Made by a program: the position numbers and the translations under genes
Shown: piece by piece, positions 18,799-26,600 of the stretch
Numbering within the stretch: the stretch's first letter is position 1
How the letters are laid out: each line of letters begins with the position of its first letter
Notes under the pieces: generated by a model
What the model was told of the DNA's origin: nothing
The model's input: only the letters and a program-made list of their open reading frames with translations
Database searches by the model: none
From: Cytidiella melzeri
Lineage: Eukaryota > Basidiomycota > Agaricomycetes > Polyporales > Irpicaceae
Reading direction: 5' to 3'
Length of the DNA stretch: 26,600 nucleotides
Assembly: GCA_022592445.1 (NCBI GenBank)
Contig: JABYQR010000497.1
Span: 1 to 26,600, forward strand

Positions 18799-19487
18799 TG
18801 TCATGGATGGCCTGACTAGCCCTTAATTTTCGCAATTTACCTCTTGTTTTTATCTATAAAACTCTGGGCTGCAGCTCAGTTGCAACCTTTCCTGCATAAA
18901 CTCCTTTGAACGTCTATTAAGCGCCCGTATCACGTGGCTTAGACGCTCCACACGGTCACATTACTTGCTACTACGTCACACTGGCATGTGACTTAGCTTA
19001 AGTAAGACCACATGGCTACAGACACATGGCTCAGCCCATAGCTAGGGTTTGACGTCATAGATACCATCCACATGGGCTCCTTATTGTTCTTTCCCTATTG
19101 TTCTCTTTATGGAAGGATGTTCTCACAGGTGTGGGAATGGAATACAATAGTTGGTCTCCTTTTAGATAGATTCTCCCACGGGTAGATTTCTTGGCAAGGT
19201 CTAGACAATAGCTATTGTTCTCCTTTAGGTAGTTCTTTTGTTCTTCGTTCACACAGCTTCTTGCAAAGCCTGCCCTCAACATGGTCTGTGCGCAGGTCCC
19301 TGAAGTCTATATATACTGCTGCATGTACGCTCCTAGCCCCCATCTCGACCTCTTGGTCTTTACTGGGCTAGACATCTGTATAAGGTTTATAGCTGGTGAG
19401 AGTATTGAGCTTCACACCTACCACCACCACTTCGTCATCATCCACTTCGTGTCCCTGTTTGTCACGTCGAGCCTTGTCTCCGTGTCA
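18799..19487 (+). repeat. Solo LTR, family 1, with target duplication CTATA
   Basis: Begins TGTCATGGATGG and ends CTCCGTGTCA, 689 bp. It is flanked by exact 5-bp direct repeats CTATA at 18794-18798 and 19488-19492. It is homologous to the Gypsy LTR at 2419-3174 on the other strand, so it is a solo LTR of the same family. It holds a TGACGTCA palindrome (19050-19057), CACGTG near 18932, ATTGTTC words and a TATATATA run near 19308. The last bases GTGTCA differ from GTGACA in the other copy. Confidence 0.92.
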
Positions 19488-19700
19488 CTATAGAAAAAAG
19501 TGGTTTGTCAAGAAAAGAGCATGGAAATGAAGGGCGGTAAGCAAAAGTCTGTTAACAAAGTCAGAAGAACAGAAAGCCGCTACCGTTATACTATGGAAAA
19601 GAGTGATTCTTCAATAAAAGAGCGTAGAAATGAAGGGCAGTGAGCCAAAGTCTGTTAACAAAAATATGACAAAGTCAGAAGAACAGAAAGCTGCTACCAA
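19488..19700. repeat. Tandem duplication of about 106 bp
   Basis: Two adjacent units share TATACTAT(A/G)GAAAA, a stretch around GAAATGAAGGGC(G/A)GT, GTCTGTTAACAAA and AAAGTCAGAAGAACAGAAAGC(C/T)GCTACC. The first unit starts just left of the LTR and is split by it (CTATA is part of the unit). The second starts near 19588. The duplication therefore predates the LTR insertion. Confidence 0.7.
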
Positions 19701-20315
19701 CCAGAAGCTGGCTACGGCGTATTCTACGGACCAGGCTATCCACAAAGCTAAGACAAGCATAACCATGAGGGATGAAGAGTATACTGGTAGGCAAGTACCT
19801 TGATGACCTTGCCTCTGAGTATTTCCCTCCAATCTTGTACGCCACCTCTTCCTCTCCCCTGCCAGATGCATCCAGTAACACCGTTGCTCCTCACCCAATG
19901 CGCTTTGGGGCCCAATATACTCTCCATGGTGATACCATTTGATTCTTCCAGTCCTGACAAGTAGGACTGGCACACACCATAACTCCACACCTGATCCCAC
20001 TTAGGTTGGAAGGCTGATTATTCTGGCTGTAGTTGGTGTGGGCAAGACGGTGAAGATTGTAGGTGTGGTCAGCAAAGTGGTGGTGTAGATGATCAGTGTA
20101 GCCAGCAGGGTACTGGCAAGCACTGTTCTGCTCAGCGCAGGTGGTTTGAGAAGATCCCAGGCTGGAAAGCAAAGGGCTATGAACAGTTGCAGAAAACAGG
20201 CTCTCAAAGCTGTGAGAGCTTCGGGGATCTGGAGCAAGATCACCCCAGTCCAAGGTTGCTTGACTTCCTGGCAGGTGCCATTGCTCTAGTGAGGCAGGAA
20301 CATCGGCTGGAGTGA
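19630..20315 (+). pseudogene. Possible eroded Cys-rich ORF, unknown
   Basis: A plus-strand frame reads MKGSEPKSVNKNMTKSEEQ and AATNQKLATAYSTDQAIHKA. A possible intron (donor near 19787, acceptor CCTGCCAG at 19864) leads to ASSNTVAPHPMRFGAQYTLH, then a TGA. After an AG near 20004 a cysteine-rich frame follows: GWKADYSGCSWCGQDGEDCRCG, KHCSAQRRWFEKIPGWKAKG and LLDFLAGAIALVRQEHRLE, ending at TGA near 20313. The alternating Cys and charged composition looks coding, but the intron calls are weak. A 206-codon open frame on the opposite strand (20511-19891) competes with it. No family recognised. Confidence 0.3.
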
Positions 20316-20520
20316 TCCTCGGAAAGCGGCGGGTGGGAATCCTCCTTGCGTGAGACATGCTTTGGTTCTGAAGTGAGGGAAGATGTTGCGTTTCAGTTTT
20401 CAAAATGAACATGGCGCATTCTGGGGCAAGCCGGGGAAGTAAAGCGCTGAAAATGGAACGTGGGGGAACATTTACATCACAGATGTTTGAGCTATGCATG
20501 CTTGCACCCAAATGACACTT

Positions 20521-20883
20521 CTATACATGTAGTAGGTCCGCCTAAATGAGGACATTCCCAATTGCTTTCATGTGGGTTGCACAAACAACAATGACAACCA
20601 ATTGTGGAGCTCCCACATATATTGTGCTCCCATGAATGCAAAATGAACCTTGGTTCAAATGCATTTTACACCGAATATATCATAGCAGAGTAATTGGTAC
20701 ACATGCAAATATCGTGTTATGTAGCCTAATCACCCTCTGCTATATATATGGGCTGGTATGTAAAAGGCGGGGCAAGACATCTTAGCACATACCCAAACTA
20801 CACTGCTATACATAGGGGCAGGTCTGCCCAAATGAGGTCATTCCCAATTCTTTCATGTGGGTTGCACACAAAACAATGACAAA
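20521..20883. repeat. Direct repeat of about 75 bp, 210 bp apart
   Basis: TATACAT...CCTAAATGAGGACATTCCCAATTGCTTTCATGTGGGTTGCACA...AACAATGACAA at 20521-20597 recurs as CCCAAATGAGGTCATTCCCAATTCTTTCATGTGGG... at 20806-20883 with a few changes. The intervening DNA is AT-rich with a TATATATAT run. It could be a two-unit relic of a longer satellite or the ends of a small element; no TG/CA ends or target duplication found. Confidence 0.6.
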
Positions 20884-21169
20884 CTCCAAAGAAATCTTGA
20901 TGTATATCCATTCCTACACTTATAGCTGCACAGAATATATATCTTCAATGTTATGTAGAATGTGGTCAATGTATGCTTCTTTGACAGCAGTTACATTGTA
21001 ATGCTGGCTGCTTTTCATGTTTGTTGGGTATACTACTTCGATGCTATGTATAACCATCCACACAACGCAAATGTATGTCTGCTGTTACTCAAGTGTAGTG
21101 CAATAATATGGTCAAAATGAATGACACAAATATATGGTTGCTCGTACTCAAGTATAGTGTTATGGATTG
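20884..21169. other. AT-rich spacer, nothing recognised
   Basis: AT-rich DNA with repeated CAAATGTATGT/CAAATATATGG and ACTCAAGT(G/A)TAGTG words around 21065-21160, suggesting a short degenerate duplication. No coding frame of note. Confidence 0.4.
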
Positions 21170-21838
21170 TGTTAAGACCAACTATTGTCAAGTCAGAACC
21201 CCTTTGTGTAGCTACACACAAGGTCGAATGATGGTCTAGGCCGTGCGGTCGCTGTCAAACACAGTGGCAGACAGAGGATGGTTCGATAGAAGGAATATTA
21301 ATATGAAGTGGATAGACTGAGGTTCTAGCCCCATGTCTAGTGGCTATTTGTACATATTGACCTAACTACTTTTGGACCAGTCCGAAGTAGTGGTAGAAAA
21401 TCGGAGGAATAGAAAGGAAGAACAATACACAGAGAACAATAGCTGCTTTGGAAAGCCAATGGGAGAAAAGACCGTCAAGGTGCGGAAAAAAGGGACAATA
21501 GAAGGGTGAGACATGAGGCGAAGATCAATAGAGAAGGGGTTGAACCCGAAACAGGGGATAGACAGGGTTGAACCCAATGGAATGGTAACGGAGGTATGGA
21601 AAGGCCGAGTGTTGAACCAAGGCAATGGTAACCAATCGGAGTGAGGTCCTAGCTTTGAAGGGATACAGGGAGACAATTAATGACATAATAGTCCATGTTG
21701 AACGGAGGCGATGTGGATCAGGGAATGATGGAGGAAGGACGAGTTGGACCGTCAAGGCAAGTGTAAAGAAGATAGCTAGTTATCAGGATAATCAAAGAAG
21801 TGAAGAAAAATAATAGAGTGTGAAGACGGTTCGTAACA
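21170..21838 (-). repeat. LTR, family 3, inverted relative to 16315
   Basis: On the minus strand it begins TGTTACGAACCG (21838) and ends GGTCTTAACA (21170), 669 bp, matching the solo LTR at 16315-17007. The flanks are GATTG (21165-21169) and TTACC (21839-21843), which do not match, so there is no target duplication. It may be one end of a rearranged element or a recombinant LTR. Its 5' end lies only 11 bp beyond the stop codon of the neighbouring pseudogene. Confidence 0.88.
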
Positions 21839-21849
21839 TTACCTCTCCT

Positions 21850-23101
21850 TTAAGACTTGTTGTTTGCAAGTGTTGCATCATTGTCACTGAGTGGAGTCAA
21901 GGGTGAAGGAGGAGACTCCGGTTTGGTGTCATTATCTTCAACAAGGGCAAGCACTGTCCTGCGTCTGGTCAATGGAGTGTTGGCAGGAGTGGGAGCTGGT
22001 GGTCTCGGAGGTGGCGTGGGAGTGGGTGGAGTCATGCGACGTTGTTGACAAGGGCATTCGACCTGCGGCTCATTTTCTGTATTGGACCGAGCAAGAGGAG
22101 GACGTGGGACTCGGTAGTAATGAGTGTTGGCTCGGGCATTGATAGATGCTGCTTCGCGTTGTATGACTGTAGTGCGAAGACAAAGATCCCAATTCCTTCG
22201 AAGTTGCTCCAGCTGTAACAATCATTCCCACAAGATGAGATCAAAGTGAGACCGCGGTACTCGTTAGTCCTGAGAGGTGACAAGCTGTTGAACCATTTGT
22301 TTGGTGGCAGCTATCTCGAGTGGAAGGCGTGGAGTAGGGATTGTTCTAGCACGGGTAAATCCTCGGTCTTGTACTGCCCGTAGCCATGGCCCTTCACAGT
22401 CCAGTTCATCTGCTCAGCTGCCAAAGACGGGGAAGTTGTCTACAGAAAATCATGAGAAATGTCTGGGTGCTATTCTGAATGGTAGCATTGGCCCAGTCAG
22501 GTTGATCTCCGGGCATGGTAGTGTAATCAACAATTGGCAAAGGTATGAACATGCGAGTGTGGTTGATAGGGTCGGGAATATTGAACCATTGATCAATGAA
22601 GCCATTGTGGTTGGGGTGCTCCCAAACAAGCCGCAGATGCACCATTCGGCAGAAGGTCCTGCAACATCTGGGGCTTCAATACGTACGATTGCGCGTGAAG
22701 TCCCCTGTGTTGATCTGGATAGTGTAGACCTCATTGTCTTCATACGCTTCCATGACATGTCAGAATAACTCCATGATGACTGCCATGGACGAGAATAAAA
22801 GGTTAGGGAAGTGTGCAGCACTACCAGGTGCATCATTGGCAATAGGGGAGTTGTTGAAAGTGGAAAGACAAGCATAATTGTAAAGAAAATGAATGAAGGC
22901 ACTGCCATGTCCAAAAGAGAAGTTGGGGTATGAAAGAAAAGGAGTTTGGAAAGACATAGAGAAGGGATGATTATTCTGAAGAAGGATGTGGAAATCGGAA
23001 TTGATCGACGTGTGGAGCTTGGATGTGAGTTTTGAGGAGAATGTCAACTTGGTAGGGGGTGAGGGTGGTTCAGAAGGTGCCTATTTGCTCATGATCTCCA
23101 T
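21850..23101 (-). pseudogene. Unknown gene with five in-frame stops
   Basis: ATG at 23101-23099. The first part reads MEIMSK-stop-APSEPPSPP, then NSDFHILLQNNHPFSMSFQT, SYPNFSFGHGSAFIHFLYNY, MELF-stop-HVMEAYEDNEVYTIQINTG, RTY-stop-SPRCC, and LVWEHPNHNGFIDQWFNIPD. After a shift near 22440 (AG acceptor, donor not identified) it continues DNFPVFGS-stop-ADEL and TIPTPRLPLEIAATKQMVQQ. A 48-bp GT-AG intron (22260-22213) leads to LEQLRRNWDLCLRTT and a Pro/Thr-rich tail (TPPTPTPPPRPPAPTP), ending at TAA 21850. Stops: TAG 23083-23081, TGA 22762-22760, TGA in RTY-stop-SPR (about 22685), TGA 22416-22414, TAA 22266-22264. All fit C-to-T or G-to-A changes of Gln, Arg or Trp codons. I do not recognise a domain. 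It looks like a host-type repeated gene of mushrooms and not part of the adjacent Copia element. Confidence 0.55.
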
Positions 23102-23149
23102 GGATTTGATCCAACTGGTCACAGTTTTGTACTTTTAACAAGGTATCAG

Positions 23150-23303
23150 TTGAGTTGAGAGCGTTGAGAGAGAAGACTGAGGTGGTGGTCACACAGAGAG
23201 TTGGGGATCAAAAGCGATAGCAGTGCATTGATCAAAGTAAGTCTTATATATGGTAACTACGGCGCTAAGCGCGCACTAAGTACGAAGACAGAATAGTTAA
23301 ACA
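23150..23303 (-). repeat. Copia 3' LTR (inner end clear, outer end uncertain)
   Basis: Directly after the polypurine tract AAGGGGAG on the minus strand the sequence starts TGTTTAACTATTCTG (23303). A TATA-like ATATATAAG lies about 60 bp further on. The outer end is placed at CTCAACTCA near 23150 by the TG/CA rule. The matching 5' LTR lies off the right edge, so this end is not verified. The likely length of about 150 bp is short but within the range of fungal Copia LTRs. Confidence 0.5.
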
Positions 23304-23310
23304 CTCCCCT

Positions 23311-26300
23311 TCAAGCCTGAACATGAAGTAGTTCATTGAAGTGCTTGAGTTTTTCGAGAGGTAGTGCTTTAGTAAGAGTATCAGCACGTTGATCGGCAGA
23401 AGGTACGTGGTGCACAGTGATGTACCCTTTAGTTACATGATTGCTGATGAAGTTCTTGCGGATGTTAAAGTGTTTAGTACGTTGAGAGTGTTGTTCCTCG
23501 GGGGAACAAACAATCGCAAGAGTTGACGCACTGTCAGTGTACAGCTTGACAGGGTCCATAGTGCAGTTAAGTATTTCATCTATGAGGCTCTTCAAATAGA
23601 TGGCCTCTGTGGACGCATGAGCGAGTGCGTACAGTTTGGCTTCGGTGACCAATAAAGTTACAAGTGAACCGCGCTTACTTGAACAAGAGATAAGCGAGTC
23701 ATTGTATGTGAAAGTGTAGCCCATTATTGGTTTATTGCCGTACGTAGTCATACCATCAGAGTCGGCATAACCTACGAGTGACGTAGAAGTAGGGTTGGCT
23801 TGGTTTCCTAGGACAAGCCAGTAGTCGCACGTTCCCTTGAGGTAAAGGTAACACTGTTTAGCTGCAGCGTAGTGTTCCTTGCAGGGTCAGATAAGTATCG
23901 TGCTAGTTGACCAGTGCAATAAGCAATGTCTGGTCGAGTACTGTCGGCGACGTAGCGTAAGCCACCAACAAGAGACATGTAATGTGTAATGGCGTCAGCG
24001 TCCTGACGTGGTTTGGTCACAGCACGGGGGGCTAAGTTGTGCTCGTGTACCATTGGTGTACGGCGTGAATGTTCGTGGTCAAAGTTGTATTGCTTAAGTA
24101 TGTTCAGGATATAATCCCTTTGACAAAGCTTGATAATGCCTGCGGCTTTATCATAAGCAATTTCCATGCCAAGCATCCAGTGGATAGTTCCACCGTTAGT
24201 AAGTTCGACATGTTGTCTGAGTGCAATCTCAAATTTTTCGGCAACAGTAGTAGTGATAGTGCCGAGAGTAATGTCATCGACATGGACAGCAAGTAGAAGT
24301 ATGAGTTTATCATCTCGATAGAGGTAGAAGACTGCATTGTCGAATTCACAACGCTTCAGTCCAAGTGCAAAGAGTATGTCGCATAGTACTTTGTACCAAC
24401 GACGTCCGGCTTGCTTAAGGCCGTAGATAGTTTTCCGAAGTTTAAGTACCCAGCCAGGTGGCAGGTTCGGAAGTAAGTCACCAGGAGGTGGACGAAGATA
24501 AAGGTCTTCATCGTCGTGGATGTTACCGTATAAGTATGCGGACTTGATATCGAGCTGAGTAATCTCGAAGTGTAGTGAAGCCGCGAGAGTAAGTACAAAT
24601 CGTAGTGAACTCATACGCGCAACAGGTGCGAATAAGTCGTTCGAGTAGTAATCAATGCCGTCACGCTGGGAGTATCCTTGCGCAACAAGTCTTGACTTAA
24701 GTTTAGTGACTTTGCCATGTTCGTATTTTGTTTTGTAGACAAAGCGCGAACCAGTGATGTTCGCATTTGGTGGCGGGATACAGTATTCCCAAGTGCCAAG
24801 TTGTTCGAGGGTATCAACCTCGGTTTTCATCGACTTGAGCCAGTCAATCTTGAGTGGGTGGTTAAGTACGTCTTTGTAAGTAACTGGATCACCGACGTCT
24901 TCAGCGTAGTATGCATTGAATTCAGTCAAGTAGAAGGCAATGTTTGTATCGACTTCATCATAGTTTAAGCCTCGAGCTTTGCGCGAAGGCTTAGGCTCTC
25001 TAGTAGTACGCCTAGGACCAGAAGGGTCAGGCTCGTCGATGTCCATGGGTTCAACATGAGGATTCTCCTCGAGTTGAAGTTGTTTTTCAAGAGTAGGTTG
25101 TTCAATATTTGGTTCTTTCTCCCCTTCAATTTGTGCCGTAGAGTCAACAAATTGCAAGTTTCGTTCGACGCCTACGCGTCTTCCGAAGTAAACGTAGTGG
25201 CCTTTGGAATATTCAGCAAAGCCTATCCAAACGGCGCGCTTGCCTTTTGGCGCGAGTTTATTGGTTTGGTATTCGTCGTATACGATACACGGTTGACCAA
25301 ACTTTTGAAGCGCATCAAGGTTCGCTTCAGTACCATAGCGTTTAAAGTGAGGAGTTTTATATTGAAGAGGAGCACGAGGAGTGCGATTATAGAGATAAAC
25401 TGCATGAAGCGCAGCGTACCACCATAACCGGTTCGGTAAAGCAGCTGTGTGTATGTTTACACAAACCAAGTTCATAATAGTCTGGTGTGTGCGCTCAGCA
25501 ACACCATTTTGTGCAGGAGTATTGTGCACAGTAAGCCGGGGTATAGTACCTTGTGACTTCAAGTAGTTTGTCATATTTGCACCAGTGAATACGCCATCGT
25601 TGTCAGATTGAAGAATCTTAACACGAATATTGTATTGCGTAAGAAGCTCAGTAGAGAAGATAACCCATTGAGTGAAGGCATCATCTTTTGTTTTTAATGG
25701 CGCAAGTGTTAACCATCGAGTTGAGTCGTTGACGATAGTCAACCAGTACAGATAATGACCAGTAATTGATGCAGTGGGTAGTGGCCCAAAGATGTCGATA
25801 TGAAAGTGATCACCAAAGGAAGTAGCCAACGGAGAAGTACGAGCTTTGGGGACTGGAGTAAAATGAATATTATTCAAGATACAGTCCTCGCACGGAGTTT
25901 CTGTGCAGTCAGTGATATGAGTAGTAATGATAAGCTTGGACGTTTCAAGTAGTTTATTTATCTGGAAATAACTGATGTGACCGAGTTTTTTATGAAGTTC
26001 AAGCATCGTTATACCAGACTTATGCACGCTGGCTAAAGAAGTCACGCAAGTAGAGTTAAGTGAATACAAATCGTGTATTTTTCGTATCACAGCTACACAA
26101 GACGCGTTTGAGTCATATATAGTACAAGTATTTGAGAAGAAAGTAAAGCGATAGTCAGCGTCCAATTTTGAAACACTGATAAGCGTGAAGGGTAGTTGTG
26201 AGTTGTAGTAGACATTCTTTAGCATAAGTTGATTATGTGTACCATTTTCTTGTTCAACCTCCAGTACCATGTCGCCAGCGAGTTTGAGACTTATTTGCTC

Positions 26301-26600
26301 TGAGTTGGCAACAGTAAGTAAAATAGTTGGTACAGAGTGAACATTGAAAAGTAAGTCACGATATGGTGTACAGTGTATAGTAGCACCAGTATCAATGACA
26401 TGAACACACTTGTCAGATGACGAAGTTGCGAACAGTGGAAGTAAAGTAGAAGAAATGGTACGAGTACTTACGTGCATCGTCACGTCCGAGTTAGAAAGAG
26501 ACTTCACCCATGCGCTTGGGTGAGGGTTCTCGAGGACCTCTTTGTCCGAGTCAGCAGCGGCAGTGACGTTGGCCATGAAGCCAGTAGCAGTGGAAGAGCC
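23311..26600 (-). pseudogene. Copia polyprotein (PR-IN-RT-RH), frameshifted, 5' end off window
   Basis: Ty1/Copia-type polyprotein read leftward from the right edge. The order protease, integrase, reverse transcriptase, RNase H defines Copia. Protease: VIDTGATIHCTP. Integrase: HHCC zinc region (ELHKKLGHIS...CEDC), then FHIDIFGP, QSDNDGVF and NGVAERTH carrying the D, D, E triad. Reverse transcriptase: WVLKLRKTIYGLKQAGRRWY and VHVDDI at the catalytic site. After YLSDPARN (about 23885) a 1-nt loss ends the long frame at 23808. The homologous frame continues in the next register (HYAAAKQCYLYLKG) through RNase H to LLHVQA and the stop at 23311. RNase H has LYTDSA and HVPSADQRADTLTK, but the usual TEAEY motif reads TEAKLYAL, with Lys at the expected catalytic Glu. 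Gag and the 5' LTR are outside the window. One frameshift in an otherwise open 3.3-kb frame implies a fairly recent insertion. Confidence 0.9.

Noticed and set aside
19891..20511. Minus-strand 206-codon ORF
   Set aside because: No recognisable motif, no start context or introns, and the plus strand has a competing Cys-rich frame; not strong enough to list as a gene.
3705..22762. Reassignment of TGA as a sense codon, because TGA dominates the in-frame stops
   Set aside because: TAG and TAA also occur in frame in the same genes, and TGA is the expected product of CGA or TGG mutation; decay explains it without a variant code.

Overview
The window looks like nuclear DNA of a mushroom-forming (agaricomycete) basidiomycete, in a transposon-rich accessory region. 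The reasons are GT-AG introns of 47-67 bp inside decayed genes, Ty3/Gypsy and Ty1/Copia elements with 5-bp target duplications, and a TET/JBP-type 2-oxoglutarate dioxygenase relic, a family expanded in mushrooms. No gene here can be called intact and functional with confidence; every multi-exon gene I can follow carries stops or frameshifts.

Layout. (1) 1-3174, minus strand: 5' part of a Gypsy element (LTR 2419-3174, an extra ORF here called ORF0, then gag with one frameshift), running off the left edge. (2) 3327-5013, plus: a six-exon unknown gene killed by four in-frame stops. (3) 5012-8729: the most unusual block. A 1.8-kb element of unknown class (copy A, 6061-7878, plus) sits inside a second copy in the opposite orientation (5012-6060 and 7879-8729, minus). 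If A is removed and the shared 8 bp AGCGGTGA is counted once, the outer copy has a fully open 178-codon Cys/His/Pro-rich reading frame; copy A has a diverged version whose differences fall mainly at synonymous sites. (4) 8938-10484, plus: a three-exon gene with a central cysteine cluster, one in-frame TGA, its 3' end abutting a Gypsy remnant. (5) 10485-12368, minus: a deletion-derivative Gypsy element (integrase C-terminal fragment, second ORF0, LTR).

(6) 12369-21169 is AT-richer. It holds a TET/JBP-like dioxygenase pseudogene (exons 13693-14071, 17381-17592, 17649-17812, 17860-18445) whose first intron has grown to 3.3 kb and contains a five-unit minisatellite and a solo LTR (16315-17007, target duplication AATCT). 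A second solo LTR follows (18799-19487, target duplication CTATA), in a short tandem duplication at the start of a poorly preserved cysteine-rich ORF. (7) 21170-21838: an LTR of the same family as the 16.3-kb solo LTR, inverted. (8) 21850-23101, minus: another unknown gene, with five in-frame stops. (9) about 23150-26600, minus: a Copia element (3' LTR, RNase H, reverse transcriptase, integrase, protease) with one frameshift, running off the right edge.

Common themes: most nonsense codons in the host-like genes can be explained by C-to-T or G-to-A changes (TGA predominates), and each of two LTR families occurs twice in opposite orientation within about 20 kb. Family assignments come from reading motifs by eye, with no database search.
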